A stretch of 64,000 nucleotides of DNA. Source: Chelonoidis abingdonii (Eukaryota > Chordata > Testudines > Testudinidae). Shown piece after piece: positions 47,787 to 61,009 of this stretch (position 1 is its first letter; each line of letters begins with the position of its first letter). The stretch covers positions 66,071,976 through 66,135,975 of the forward strand of contig NC_133773.1 in assembly GCF_003597395.2 (NCBI RefSeq), written 5' to 3'. The position numbers were made by a program, and so were the translations under genes. Under the pieces are notes generated by a model. It made no database searches. It had not been told where the DNA came from and saw only the letters and a program-made list of their open reading frames with translations.

Positions 47787-48797
47787 GTGCAGCTGCTGAC
47801 TGGGAGTCGTCTCTGAAGCGAGTTGCTGCCTGCAAAACTGCCCTCAGTCAGCAGCCCCACTCTCCAGCCACCCAGTTTGGAAGCAAAGTGCAGAAGTAAG
47901 GTGACGTGCGGTATGTATTGCGCACCATACTTCTGCACTGCTGCCTGCAGAGCTGGCCCTCATCAGCAGCCGCCATTCTCCAGCCCTAGCTCTGAAGCAG
48001 TGCAATAAGAGTGCATACCCGATCCCCTAAATACCTTGTGACCCCCTGCATCCCTTTGGTCAGACCCCCAGTGTGAGAACACTGGTTCCCACAATGAAAT
48101 CATGTATGTATAGGGTAAAAGCATAAAAATCAGATTCAGCGGAGAGACCAGATTTCACGTCCATGAGTGTTTTCATAGCTGTATTTTTAGGCCCTCTTTA
48201 TGGCCTTATTGTCTCTGAATGTACTCCCCCCTCCCCCCAGTATGCAGCTCAATTGGCCATATGCAAGACCAGTGCCATTCCTTAACGTCAGTACAAGTCT
48301 AATGCTCCCTCTAGATTATGTGCACTTGTAAGTGTGATTATTTTACTAGGGCATAGCTAAGAATACAAATCCATTAGCTACAGAACACTTGGTGCTCAGT
48401 GAGGGCTGTTCCCTTCTGAACTGCGGTTTCTTCTTCCAGTTCACCTCAACGAGCTAATATATTAAAACACCATTTCTGTCTTACATTAGGGTTTTAATAT
48501 TAGTTAAAATCTGTTAGTTAACAGTTTTGAAAAACACATCTTTTATTCTAATTTAGACCTGTCCAAAGTGAAGGAATGTCTTCTTCTTTCAGGCTTGTAT
48601 CCCTGCTAAAAAAGGAGTGAACTAATGTACATGAGCTGCCCAAGGTAAACACATTGAAGACCAGCAATTCAGATTTACTGTGAAGTAAACTCATCAGTCT
48701 TTCCTGCATATGCACCTGGTGGACCTTGGTGAATGTACCTCTGGTAAAACTAAAGTGCTGTTTTTGTGTGTTCACTCTGAGCTCTTGTTGCATCTAC

Positions 48798-49067
48798 GCC
48801 TATGTCTGCATGCACTGGGTAAAACTTTTGTTGCTCAGGATGTGAAAAAAACACAACCTTGACTGGACAAAAGTTTTACTGCGAAGAAGAGCTGTTGTGG
48901 ACACGCTTTGTCAGGGAAATGGCTCTCACGCACAACTAGCACCCTCAATGGAGGTGGTTTTATTTTTTGGTAGAAGAGAGCTTGCCGGCCAACAAAGAGC
49001 GGTAGCTACCGCATACACTTACAGCGAACAGCTGTGCACTGTTAAGATGCTCAGTGTAGACATAGCC
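48798..49067. mobile_element. Harbinger-like MITE, first copy
   Basis: Copy of the MITE at 57820-58101, from GCCTATGTCTGCATGC to GTGTAGACATAGCC. Confidence 0.65.
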
Positions 49068-51806
49068 TTCCTACCTCCAGGTAAAACACATCTTTCAGTT
49101 TGACCTATCCTGAAGACAGATAGCAGCTTAGAATAAAAAGATGTGTGTGTTGTGTCATTCTTAGGTTTAAAAAAGTTTGTTGTTTTTTTTGTTTTTTTGT
49201 TATTGTTTTTTAAAGCAGTTAAGATATGCATCAGCGAATAAACATGGAAAGGCAGAGCTGCTCCAAATCAATCTAGCATGAAGCAGCTGAATGCAAGTTA
49301 ACAACAGATCCCTGTTCTTTCCCAGAGTCACTTAAATGGCTGGCCTAAAATTTAAAGTATTTTGAAGAGCTGCAGAAATCAGTATCTTTGTTTTGGAATT
49401 ACGTCTATTATTGCTCTAGTGGTCTCTGGTTATACATGCATATAGTAAATTTGTTGTTGACGTATGCCAGGATGCCTCCCCCCCCTGGATCATTAGCAGA
49501 TCAGAACTCAAATGCCCTATTTATTTACTTCATTATCAAAATAATGAATAAAATTAATAGAATTGAGAAAAAGTGTCTGGGACGGCTGAGTCATCAAGCT
49601 GGTATGTGTAAGCACTACCTATATGACACTGCCGCACATATCTCTAGCAGAAGCGGATGTTGGTCACCCAGTAGAAAATTAAACGTCAAAAAGAATGTTG
49701 TTCCTTGCATGCGGTGAAGAAAGAAAAAAAAAAAAACCCAGGGAAAATGGAAGAGAATGCATTTGTTAGATAGCAGTACAGCGAGCATTGCGCTGCTTGA
49801 AAGCTATGAAGGCCAGTGCAGTTAGACCACTTTAATTCTAAATCATAAACAAGGTGTCTGAATTCTTCTTCTTCTTCTCTGAGAGAGACTAAAAAGTACG
49901 TCTGCTTACAGCGTGTAATAAGAGCAGCAAGACCATAGAACAAGCAGGAAAAATTGTTTGAGATAATTATCTAGCGCTTTGATATGAAAGTGCTGTGAGC
50001 ATAATGCTCAAAATAACTTTAATCTTTTTGACTTATTTCTATATGAATATGTGAATGCCTGAGAAAGCTTAGCAAGGAAATACTAACTAGACTTAACTCT
50101 AGAATACTTCGAAAATGCCCAGAATAATATAAAAAAATGAGAATTGGGAATGAGGGAGTAATCTATTCTTAACACCAGATTGTATTTTGGTAGAAACAGC
50201 TTAAATAGTATGGTAATTGATGTTTTGATTAGCAACTGTTAAAATACTTACCAGTAGTTTCACACACTAATTTTTCAAGTACAACGCTGTTGAAATCCAG
50301 CGTTAGGCTTCAAGAATTGGTTAGTAACTTTTGTACATCAAATTTCTGGATTTCTTGTAAAAGTTAATTGGAATAATTACAAATATCTATTTATATTACA
50401 TTTTTAGTTGATAATTAGAAACAATTTCTTAATAAAACATCTACAACAAAGAGTATATATGGATGACTAAATAAATCAACTTAAAAGACGTTATATTGTT
50501 CTTCACTACGTTCTAAATTAGTATCTTTTCTTCTAAATATAGGTATAAATAAGTGCATTACAATGTTTTTAAAACTCACTTACAAATATTCTAGAGAATG
50601 CTGTTTATGCACCTACTGATATTTGTTGCTGTTTTCTTTATGAAACCATCATTGTTTATCCTTCTTCCAATGCACTTTAATAAAAGTTCACAATGCACTT
50701 ATGATTCAGAAAAAATTACAAAACACATCTGTTTAGGGATAGATATCTTATCTATAATTATCATATAGTAAAATGGGCTTTGAACAATTTTCGGAGTTAA
50801 GCCTATTTTTTATAACTGTTATCTATTGGAATAATTTAGTTACAATGTTCTTAGATTCTAGTTATGAGCATTTCTTTCAAGTTGTTGGCTTGTGATGAAT
50901 CGTTACATTCCAGTGCTGGAAATAATGTTCCTTAGGGAGTTAGCTGATTGGAAAAAATGGATGTGGGCCCGGCAGGAACAGTATTGAAACAGTAAGACTT
51001 CTGTATCAGATACTGTCTCTTTACTGACAACCCTAAAAAGTGTGTACCGCAGATCTCAGAATTGACTAAATGGACAGAGATGATTTTGGATAAACTGCTT
51101 GTCCTGCCAACATTCATGAAGCTTGTAAATAGCACGGTAGCAATGAAGGCGGATTGTCTGTCTGCCCAAGTTTTTGCGTCTGCACACTGAGTTTTCTACA
51201 AAATTAGTTATGTGTCTGATCATTGCAGGTTTCTGGTTACTAGGAACAGATGTGTGAAATTCTTTTTATTTGGATCACAGAGTCTAGGGAACAGAGAGAT
51301 ATAAAATTTTGTAGAAACCTATAATTTTGTCCTTCATTTCCATGTTTGGTTGGAAGATTTTAAGAGCTAATTGATGTTTTGCTTAATATTTATTGTTATA
51401 ATAAGAAATGTCATGGAGGTTGACTAAAGTTCCATAATGTTTTCTAAAGACTTATTTAGAAAAGTTTATGCATACAGAAAGTTAGCTTTCATTTGAAACG
51501 TATAACTTTGGATAATAGCTTGGCCAAAACTTGTTTAGAGAGCAATTAATAATTGATGTCATTATTGTTTGTTTTTTCCCCGTTTAAAATATCCCTTTAC
51601 ACCTCACTATATTTAACTGGTATTGTTGGTAAAAAGTAGGTGCTGTAGCTCATACATTATTTTTCTATATGCCTTTGGTCTCTAAAACTGTAAAAATATT
51701 TAAATAACTAGGTGAAATTCCTCCACCCATTTCAGCCTCTTCATGCTGAGAAAAAAGAGCGTTGAGCAGTATTAAAGGCGTCAGGAGGAGTTCCCTCAGC
51801 ATAGAG

Positions 51807-52018
51807 CAGTCGTCGGCAAACTTTTTCTTCATGTTCCCCCCTTACCCGTTAATGGAATCTGACCCTCTCCTCCTGGGAGCGGCAGCAAGAGCAGGGCCCA
51901 CGGGTGGAGCGGGACCAACGCTGAGCAGAGTGAGCTGGTGTTGCTTCTTCCTCCCTCCCGGGGTGCTTTGGCCCCACAAGATCCCCCTAGGACGTTTTGC
52001 GCCACAGTTGGACCATTG
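51807..52018. mobile_element. hAT MITE, first copy
   Basis: Copy of the MITE at 61010-61231. It starts CAGTCGTCGGCAAAC and ends GGACCATTG. Confidence 0.65.
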
Positions 52019-53210
52019 ACCTAGAGGAAAGCAGCTGGAAGCTGCACCCTCAAGTATCTACAAGCCCCTCTGTTGCAGTAGCACTGTTTTCATCTGCGAT
52101 GCAGCATGCTAGATGATAGGTGGTTGCCCATGTTGCTGTAATTTAGGCCCCCAAAGCATTACGATGAGATTTCTTGAGTCTCTGGGCAGCCAGGTTGCAC
52201 AGAACTAAAGGTGGCTTAATACTGTCTCCTATAGACTGCCTTTCCTTAGGCTAGTGGTCTGTTTTCTACTGAGCATACTTGAAAATGATTATTTAGGACA
52301 AATTTTATACGTCTGGGGTAGGAGAGATCTTTTGCTTTAATCCTCAGTCCCGTTTAGTGTGTCAATATTATAATGATACAGATAACCAAAATGCAGTACT
52401 ATATGCAAAAGTCTCTACAGCAGGAGAATTGAAAAAACTCTATTCATTTTAACAAAGAATACTGTTGTCTCTGGCTCCCTAGCAACAGCAAAGTGAGAAC
52501 GTCCATCTACCAGGCAGCCTATCATTCCATGTGGGAGGAGGAGGATAAATAGTGTTGAATCTCTAGTCTGTAAAAGCTAAATCTAATTTTCCCCTAATTT
52601 CTCCAGCTAACCAGCAAAACCAAAGGACTGCAGAAGACAGTATCTGTGATTAGACCTCTGGTAAAGGGGTTATCTGCTGGATACCTGTTTTGTTAACAAT
52701 TCAGACCTGCTAGTATTAGGTCTCTTGTGAGTTCCAGTGCTTTTAGTATAAGGCTTTCATTAGGATTTATCAAGCTCAGGAAGCGCCTTTATAGAGTGCT
52801 TCTGTTGCTTGATAGCGGTATATTGAATAATGTATTGTTTAGCTGAATTTTAATTCATTCACTATGTCCATTTTAGGACAAGGTTGTATTAGGTTCTTTT
52901 CCAATTTCTTTGTTGTATTAATTTTCCAAGGTGCAATACATCTGTCTTACTGCCATTCTCTCCTTTTGTGTGTTACTCCTTGTTGGAGACTGCGATGGCA
53001 GAAGTCAGGAATTTGAATCTTCGTCTTGTCAATGTCACAGGCAATCATAGTTATGTCAAGACATTTAATCTTCTATTTGCATCATTTACCCATATCTGCA
53101 TACATACTTCATGGAGACAATGTAAAGCATGTTCAGCTTACGAAGTACTCTGAGTCTTTAGATTAAAAAGAGTATGATTCTCAAGTTCCCAGTATGAAAC
53201 TGAAAAAGGC

Positions 53211-53834
53211 CTGTTGAGAGGTTTTTTGGGTTAAGTTGAGAGCGAGAACAACAAGGGTGATATTGATGATGGGCTTTTGCTATAGACCACCAGACCAGGA
53301 GGATGAGGTATACGAGCTTTTCTTCAACAATTAAAGAAGTTTCCATCACGGGTCTGGTTTCATGGGACTTCAGTACCCTGCCCTCTGCTGGAAAGGCAAT
53401 ACAGGTGCAAGCAATCTAGGAAGTTTGTTGGAGGTGCTGGGGACAAACTTCCTTAAAGTGCTGGAGAAGCTGACTGGGCCGTCTGCACCTCTGATCCTCT
53501 GCTCACCAAACAGAGAAGAATGTTATGGGAAGTAGAAGTTGCAACGCTTGGCAGCAGTGATCATGAGAAGGTTTGAGCTTCAGATTCCTGACAAAAGAGA
53601 AGAGAAGCGCAGAATATGGAGCCTGTACTTCAGAAAAAGCAGACTTTTGACTTCCTCGGGATTCATGCGTCGGATGCTCACTGAGGAGGCTAATGTGAGT
53701 GTAAAGGAGTCAGGAAGCTGCCTGTATTTTAAAGTCTTAGTGTGAGGGCACGGACAAACCATCCCAACGTGCAGAAACCACCGCTTGGTCACCTGCACAT
53801 TTGCCTATCAACAGAGAAAATCTCAGTGAGCTTA
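53211..53834 (+). mobile_element. CR1 LINE, first copy, cut by the assembly gap
   Basis: Matches 62511-63139 and stops at the N run. It carries the endonuclease-end portion of CR1 (TTTTGCTATAGACCACCAGA at 53274-53293) with more frameshifts than the second copy. Confidence 0.75.
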
Positions 53835-53859
53835 NNNNNNNNNNNNNNNNNNNNNNNNN
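53835..53859. other. Assembly gap (25 N)
   Basis: Exactly 25 N. The round size suggests a placeholder of unknown length. It sits precisely between the two copies of the duplicated segment. Confidence 0.99.
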
Positions 53860-54365
53860 ACCCCCCCCCCCGAGTCTGCCCCCCCCCCCAGTCCAGAGCC
53901 CCCCTGCCCTCCAACCCCCCTGACCCAGACCTGATCCCCCTCCGAACCTCTTGGTCTGAGCCTGGAGCACCCTACTACACCCCAAATCCCTCATCCCCGC
54001 CCCACATCAGAGCCTGTTCCTCCTCCCACACACCAACCCTCTGTCTCAGCCCGGAGCCCCCTCCCATATTCCAAATCCCTCTGCTCCACCCCCCAGCCTC
54101 TCCTGCATCCCAAACCCTCATTCCTGACCCCACCCCAGAGCCCGTACCCCTAGCTGGAGCCTCATTCCCTCCCACACCCAGCCCCCTGAGCCAGTCCAGT
54201 GAAAATGAGCGAGTGAGTGAAGGTGGGGAGATTTAGTGATGGGGAGGAGAATGGAGTGAGCAGGGGGCAGGGCCTTGGAGAAGGGGCGGGGCATGGGTGG
54301 GGCCTCAGAGGAGGGGCAGGGCAAGGGTGTTTTTGTTTTTGTGCCAGTAGAAAGTTGGCAGCTCT
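53860..54365. mobile_element. GC-rich hAT-like element, right part, second copy
   Basis: Corresponds to about 45076-45538 of the first copy, ending GTTGGCAGCTCT and then ATTCCAGGGA. The first dozen bases are a C run at the contig edge and may be unreliable. Confidence 0.7.
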
Positions 54366-54655
54366 ATTCCAGGGATTTAGCCATAGAACTGATGTCCAGT
54401 TTGGTGCTGACTACATAGGGCTTGTTTCTCCCCTCTTTTAGGAGTCCTGCATTACTCATTGCATGCTTAACTGCTTTTCATAAAGATAACGTGGAGTTAA
54501 AACAAGTATTACTTTGGGGAAGTTCTATGACTTGTGTTATGCAGGATATCTGCCTATATGATCATCATTATCCCTTATGGCTAGGGTCCTACCAAATTCG
54601 TGGTCATAGGATTTAAAAAATCTGAAATTTCATGATTTCAGCTATTTAAATCTGA

Positions 54656-56479
54656 GGGCTTGGCTACACTGGAGAGTTGCACGCTGGTGGTGGGTTTACA
54701 GCGCTGCAACTTACTCACCGTCCACACTTGCAAGGCACATACAGCGCTGCATCTCCCTGGCTGGAGTGCTGGCTGTACTCCTGCTCTGCCTGGGGTATAA
54801 TGATTGCACCGCTGGTGATGCAACGCTGCTCCGCAAGTGTGGCCATCAAAAGTGCTGTAATTGGCCTCCGAGGTATTCGGAGGTATCCCAGAATGCCTGT
54901 TCAGCCACTCTGCTGTTTTGTTGTGAACTCCGGGCTCCCGGAGCTGCTTATCTAAGGCCAGGTCTACACTGCGACTTTAAATCGGTTTAATGGCCGATAT
55001 ACCGATTTAACGCTGTATCCGTTCACATGACGTCGTCATTAATATCGATTTTACCGCCTCCTTAAATCGATCTTCGGAACTCTCCCAAACGAGAGAGTAG
55101 CGCTAAATTCGATAGTGATAACTCGGATTAGGTCGTGTGGACGGAAATCGACGTTATTGGCTCCGGCGGTATCCCAGAGTGCACCACTGACCGCTCTGGA
55201 CAGCAATCTGAACTCGGATGCACGGGCAGGTAAACAGGAAAAGCCCGCGAACTTTGAATTACTTTCCTGCTTGTCCAGCGTGAGCTCTGATCAGCACGGC
55301 TGCGATGCAGTCTCAAATCCAAAAGAGCTCCCATGGACCGTACGGAGATACTAGGTCTGATCGTGTATGGGAGACAAATCTGTTGTATCCTTCTCCGTTA
55401 CAGACACGAAATGCAAAGCGTTTGAATAAAAAACTGCAGGATACACAGCCTGCATGACAAGCGTAACGGGAGCCAGAGACTCAAATGGACGCTCATGAAG
55501 GAGGAGGGGGTACTGAGGACTCCGCTATCCCACAGTCCATTAGCAGTCTCTAAAATTATTTCCATTCTGGCTGAGTCCAAATGTCTGTAGGTTCAAACAC
55601 AGTGTCTGGCGTGGTTCAGGAACAGCTCCTCAGTTTATTCCCCCCACACCAAGTGAAAAAAAGGGAAAGATTGCTGTGCTATGGCGTTTGCTCAATGCAC
55701 TCTGCGAAAAAGGCGCCAAAGGTTGTCTGCTGCCTTCAAAAGGAGGGTGAGGCTGTACCCAGCACACTCGGGCAATGTTTTCTGCCCATCAGGCACTGTG
55801 CTTCAACACGAAGTGGGAACTATGATAGCTGAGGAACAGCTACCCACAGTGCACCGCCTTAAATCGATGGTAGCCTTGACCAGGACGCAAGCAATCGATT
55901 TGTGATTGCACTGTGGACGCGCAAACCCGATTTATAACATCGTTTGTAATATCGTTTAAACTACTTCGAATTAATCGTGCATGTAGACGTAGCCTAAAAA
56001 CAAACACAGCTCGTTTGCTCGACAGAGGCAGCAGGGATTCCTTTGGAATGTTCCAGTTTGCTTGAGAGAGAAGCAACACAGCGGGGAGAGGAGAGTCCGT
56101 TTTGGAGCAGCTGCTATCTGGTCTGAAGCTATTTGCATTTAGTGAATAGAGTGGCGTGGGGAAGAGGTCGAAATTCTAAAATGATTGACGGTTGGTGCTG
56201 TGTATCTTCCAGTCCTTAGAACTTGCGAGGCAGGGAGCTGACACAGTGTCAGCTCCAAAAATCACTCTCTCTGTCTCCCCACACTCCCTGTCACACTCCA
56301 CCCACCCACTTTTGAAAAGCACGTTGCAGCCACTTGAACACTGGGATAGCTGCCCAAATGCACCACTCCAACGCATGCAAATGCTGCAAATGTGGCCACA
56401 CTGCAGCGCTTTCCCTACACAGCTGTACGAAGACAGCTGTAACTCCCAGCGCTGTACAGCTGTAAGTGTAGCCATGGCC
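54656..56479. mobile_element. Non-autonomous Harbinger element
   Basis: The left end GGGCTTGGCTACACTGG and right end GTGTAGCCATGGCC are imperfect inverted repeats. The left 250 bases match the left part of the Harbinger at 20733 (GTTGCA.GCTGGTG, CAGCGCTGCAACTTACTC, GGTGATGCAACGCTGCTC). Without the inner element it is about 785 bp and has no coding capacity. Confidence 0.75.
54956..55994. mobile_element. Inner Harbinger element with TAA target duplication
   Basis: Starts GGCCAGGTCTACACTGC and ends GCATGTAGACGTAGCC, inverted to each other. TAA flanks it at 54953... (54953-54955) and 55995-55997, the 3-bp target of PIF/Harbinger. The ends are rich in TAAATCG / CGATTT motifs. Within it, 55305-55370 retains a faint WT..EIL.LI.VWG-like trace of a SANT gene, so it is probably an internally deleted relative of an autonomous element. 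Confidence 0.85.
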
Positions 56480-56610
56480 TCCAATTTCAAGGTTTTGTAA
56501 TTGTATGGGTTCTAACCCAAAGGAGTTGGTGAGAGGGTCACAAGGTTATTTCTGCTATACTTACATCTGTGCTGCTGCTGGTGGCGGTGTTGCCTTCAGA
56601 GTTGGGCAGC

Positions 56611-56718
56611 TAGGGTGACCAGATAGCAAGTGTGAAAAATCAAGACAGAAGGGGAGGGGTAATAGGCGCCTATATAAAACAAAGCCCTAAATATCAGGAC
56701 TGTCCCTATAAAATTGGG
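56611..56718. mobile_element. GGTGACCAGA palindromic MITE (fragment)
   Basis: Starts TAGGGTGACCAGATAGC, then GTGTGAAAAATCAAGACAG, and ends ..CAGGACTGTCCCTATAAAAT. This is a common short turtle element whose right terminus (..TCTGGTCACCCTA) is missing here. Confidence 0.7.
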
Positions 56719-57819
56719 AGAGTGGCAGCTGCTGACTGGGAGTCCGTCTCTGAAGGCAGAGTTGCTGCCTGCAAAACTGGGCCCTCAGTCAGCAGCCGCC
56801 ACTCTCCAGCCACCCAGTTTGGAAGGCAAAAGTGCAGAAGTAAGGGTGACGTGGTATGGTATTGCCACCCATACTTCTGCACTGCTGCCTGCAGAGCTGG
56901 GCCCTCACTCAGCAGCCGCCATTCTCCAGCCCCTGAGCTCTGAAGGCAGTGCAGAAGTAAGAGTGGCAATACCGCGATCCCCTAAAATAACCTTGTGACC
57001 GCCCTGCAACTCCCTTTTGGGTCAGGACCCCCAGTGTGAGAAACACTGGTCTCCCCACAATGAAATCTGTATAGTATAGGGTAAAAGCATAAAAATCAGA
57101 TTTCAGGGGGGAGACCAGATTTCACGGTCCATGATGTGTTTTTCATAGCTGTGAATTTGTTAGGGCCCTTCTTTATGGCCTTATTGTCTCTGAATGTATA
57201 CTCCCCCCCCTCCCCCCAGTATGCAGCTCAATTGGCCATATGCAAGACCAGTGCCAGCTTCCTTAACTGTTCAGTTACAAGTCTAATGCTCTCCCCTACT
57301 AGATTTATTGTGCACTTGTAAGTGTGATTATTTTTTACTAGGGGCATAAGCTAAGAATACCAAATCCATTTAGCTACAGAACACTCTGGTGCTCTTCAGT
57401 GAGGGCTGTCTCCCTTCTGAACTGCGGTTTTCTTCTTCCAGGTTCACCTCAACGAGCTAATATATTAAAACACAATTTCTGTCTACATTAGGGGTTTTAA
57501 TTATTAGTTAAAATCTGTTAGTTAACATGTTTTGAAAAACACATCTTTTATTCTAATTTAGACCTGTCCAAAGTGAAAGGAATGTTCTTCTTCTTTCAGG
57601 GCTTGTATTCCCTGCTAAAAAAGGAGTGTAACTAATGTACATGAGCTGCCCCAAGGTAAAAACACATTGAAGACCAGGCAATTCAGATTTACTGTGAAGT
57701 AAACTCATCAAGGTCTGTCCTGCATCTGCACCTGGGGTGGACCTTGGTGAGTGTACCTCATGGTAAAACTAAAGTGCCTGTTTTTTGTGTGTTCACTCTG
57801 GATAGCTCTTGTGCATTAC

Positions 57820-58101
57820 GCTATGTCTGCACTGCACTTGGGTAAAACTTTTGTTGCTCAGGGATGTGAAAAAAACACAACCTTGACTGACAAAAGTTTT
57901 ACTGACGAGAAGTGCTGTTGTGGACAGCGCTTTGTCAGTGGGAAATGCTCTCACGCCAACAAAGCTAGCACCCCTCAATGGAGGTGGTTTTATTTTGTTG
58001 GTAGAAGAGAGCTCTCCTGCCAACAAAGAGCGGTAGGCTACGCCGCATACCTTACAGCGGAACAGCTGTGCCACTGTAAGGTGCTCAGTGTAGACATAGC
58101 C
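57820..58101. mobile_element. Harbinger-like MITE
   Basis: Inverted ends GCTATGTCTGCACTGC and CAGTGTAGACATAGCC, 282 bp. The interior contains ACAAAAGTTTTACTGA and ATGGAGGTGGTTTTATT, shared with the MITE at 2633-2879. TTA precedes it and TTC follows, so the 3-bp target duplication is imperfect. Confidence 0.75.
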
Positions 58102-58135
58102 TTCCTTACCTCCAGGTTAAAAACACATCTTTAGT

Positions 58136-58166
58136 TAGACCTATCCTGAAGACCAGGATAGGTCTA
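58136..58166. repeat. Perfect 12-bp inverted repeat
   Basis: TAGACCTATCCT and AGGATAGGTCTA are exact reverse complements separated by seven bases. It lies just right of a MITE. The corresponding sequence in the first copy (about 49102-49131) has lost the symmetry. Confidence 0.8.
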
Positions 58167-61009
58167 GCTTAGAATAAAAAGATGTGTTGTGTGTGTCATT
58201 CTTAGGTTTAAAAAGGTTTGTTGTTTTTTTTTGTTTTTTTGTTTTTGTTTTTTAAAGCAGTGAAGATATGGCATCAGTCGAATAAACAGTGGGGAAAGGC
58301 AGAGCTGCTCCAAATCCAATCTATGCATGAACAGCAGCTGAATGGCAAGTTAACAACAGAGTCCCTGGTTTCTCCCAGAGGTCACTTAAATGGCTGGCCT
58401 AGAAATTTAAAGTTATTTTGGAATTGAGCATGGCAGAAATCAGTATGCTTTGTTTTGGAATTTACGTCTATTATGCTCTAGTGGTCTCTGGTTATAGCAG
58501 GGCATAAGTAAATTTGTTGTTGACTGTATGCCAGGATTTGACCTTGGGATTCATAAGAGATCAGACACTCCAAATGCCCATATTTATTTACTACTGCATT
58601 ATCAAAGAATAATGAATAAATTAATAGAAATTGATAAAAAAAAGTTGTCTGGGAGCGGCTGAGGTCATCAAGCTGGTATGTGGAAGCACTACCTATATGA
58701 CACGTGCAGCACATATCTATAGGCAGAAGCGGTGGTTGAGTCACCCAAGTAGGAAATTAAACGTCAAAAAGAATGTTGTTCCTCTTTGCATGCAGGTTGA
58801 GAAAGGAAAAAAAAAAAAACCCAGGGAAAATGGGAAGAGAATGCATTTGTGTAGATAGCAGTAGCAGCAGCATTGCTGCTGCTTGAAAGCTAGTGAAGGC
58901 CAGTGCAGGTTAGACCACTTTAATTTCTAAAGTCATAAACAAGGGATGTCTGTAATTTTTCTTGTTATTATTCTACTGAGAGAGACTCAAAAGTTACTGT
59001 CTGCTACAGCAGTGTAATAAGGAGCAGCAAGGAGCCATAGAACAAGCAGGAAAAATTGTTTGTAGATAATTATCTAGCGCTTTTGGATATGAAGTGGTGA
59101 GCATGAAATGCTCAATATATACTTTAATCTTTTTTTGACTTATTTCTATTATGAATATGTGAATGGCCTGAGAAAGCTAAGCAAGGAAGATACTAACTAG
59201 ACTTACTCTTAGAATACTTCGAAATGCAGAATAATAATAAAAAATGTAATTTGGGGGAATGAGGGGGAGAATCTAGTTATCTTAATCACCAGTATTGTAT
59301 TTTGGTAGACACAGCTCTTAAAATATGTATGGTAGATTGCATGTTTTGATTAGCAACTGTTAAAAATACTTACCAGTAGTTTCACAGCACTAATTTTCAA
59401 GTACACACTGCTTGTGAAAATCCAGCGTTAGGGCTTCAGAGAATGGTAGTTAAGCTTTTGTACATCAAATTTCTGGATTCTGGTTAAAAGTTAATTGGAA
59501 TAATTACAAATATCTATTTATATTACATTTTTAGTTTGATAATTTAGAACAAATTTTTAATAAACATCTACAACAAAAGTATATATGGAATGACTAAATA
59601 AAATCAATTAAAAAGACGTATATTGTTCTTCACTACGTTCTTTTTAAATTAGTATCTTTTCATTCTAAATAATAGGTATAATAAGGTGCATTTACAATGT
59701 TTTTTAAACTCTACTTACAAATATTCTAGAGAATGCTGTTTATGCACCTACTGATAGTATGTTGCTGTTTGTTCTTTTTATGAACCATTCATTGTTGTTA
59801 TCCTTCATTCCAATGGCACTCTTAATTAAAGTTCACAAATGCACTATGATTTCAGAAAAAATTAAAAACAAATCTGTTTAGGGGATAGATTCATCTTTCT
59901 ATAATTATCAATATAGTAAAAGTGGGCTTTTGGGAACAATTTCGGGAGTTAACCCTATTTTTTATAATGTGTATCTATTGGAATAATGTTAGTACAATGT
60001 TCTTAGTATTTCTAGTTAGTGGAGCATTTCTCAAGTTTGTGTGGCTTGTGATGAATACGCTTACATTCCAGTGCTGAGAAATAATGTTCCTTAGGGGAGT
60101 TAGACTGATGTGAAAAATGGAATGTGGAGGCCCCCGGCAAGGGAACAGTATTGAATACAGTAGAGACTTCTGTGATCAGATACTGTCTTCTTTCCTGACA
60201 ACCCTAAAAAGTGTATGTACCGGCAGATCTCAGAATTTGACTAAATGGACAGAGATGCATTTGGAGAAACCTGCTTTGTCCTGCCACATTCATGAAGCTT
60301 GTAAATAGCAGGTAGCAAATGAAGGCGAGTTGTCCTGTCTGCCCAAGTTTTTGACGTCTGCACATCTGAGTTTTCTTAAAAAATTAGTTAGTTGTGTCTG
60401 ATCATTGCAGGTTTTCTGGTTAACTAGGAAAGATGTGTGAAATTCTTTTTATGGGATCACATAGTCTTGAGGGAACAGAGATATAAAATTTTGTAGAAAC
60501 CTATAATTTTGTCCTTCATTTCCAGTGTTTGGTTGGAAGATTTTAAGAGCTAATATTTGATGTTCTTGCATTAATATTTATTGTTATAATAAGAAATGTA
60601 TCATGGAGGTTTGACTAAAGTTCCATAATGTTTTCTAAAGACTTATTTAGAAAAAGTTTATGCATACAGAAAGTTAGCTTTCATTTGAAACGTATAACTT
60701 TGGAAATAGCTTGGCCAAAACTTGTTTAGAGAGCAATTAATATTGAGTCATTTTAATTTGTTGTTGTTTTTTCCCCTTTAAGAATATCCCTTTTACACAT
60801 CACTATATTTAACTGGTATTTGTTTGTAAAGTAGGTGCCTGTAGCTCATACAATATTTTTCTGATAAGGGCCTTTTTGGTCTCTAAAACTGTTAAAAATA
60901 TTTAAATAACTGAGGTGAAATTCTCGCACCCATTCTAGCCTCTTCATGCTGGAAAAAAGAGCTTGAGCAGTATAAAGGGGCTGTCAGGAGGAGTTCCCTC
61001 AGCATAGAG

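Larger units (their letters stand above)
45733..48195. mobile_element. hAT-like element, first copy (host of nested insertions)
   Basis: Lower-quality copy of the element at 54582-57171. It starts TAGGTCCTACCAAATTC and ends ..TTTTTAGGCCCT. See that entry for structure. Confidence 0.65.
45076..53834. other. First copy of a 9-kb duplicated segment (probable assembly artefact, error-rich)
   Basis: Collinear with 53872-63139 and ending exactly at the N run. It is about 509 bases shorter, mostly through scattered small deletions, many in homopolymers but also in unique sequence. For example it reads GGCTAGGTCC where the second copy has GGCTAGGGTCC. Such a pattern suggests a poorly corrected long-read contig end. 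Treat its features as duplicates of the second copy. Confidence 0.88.
54582..57171. mobile_element. hAT-like element carrying three nested insertions
   Basis: The left end TAGGGTCCTACCAAATTC and right end GAATTTGTTAGGGCCCTT are inverted copies. Flanking octamers CTTATGGC (54574-54581) and TTTATGGC (57172-57179) differ at one position. Its own sequence is at 54582-54655, 56480-56610 and about 56719-57171. It includes a palindromic GGCAGCTGCTGACTGGG / CAGTCAGCAGCCGCC region and TAACCTTGTGACC near 56988-57000. A Harbinger (54656-56479) and a MITE (56611-56718) are inserted in it. Confidence 0.72.
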
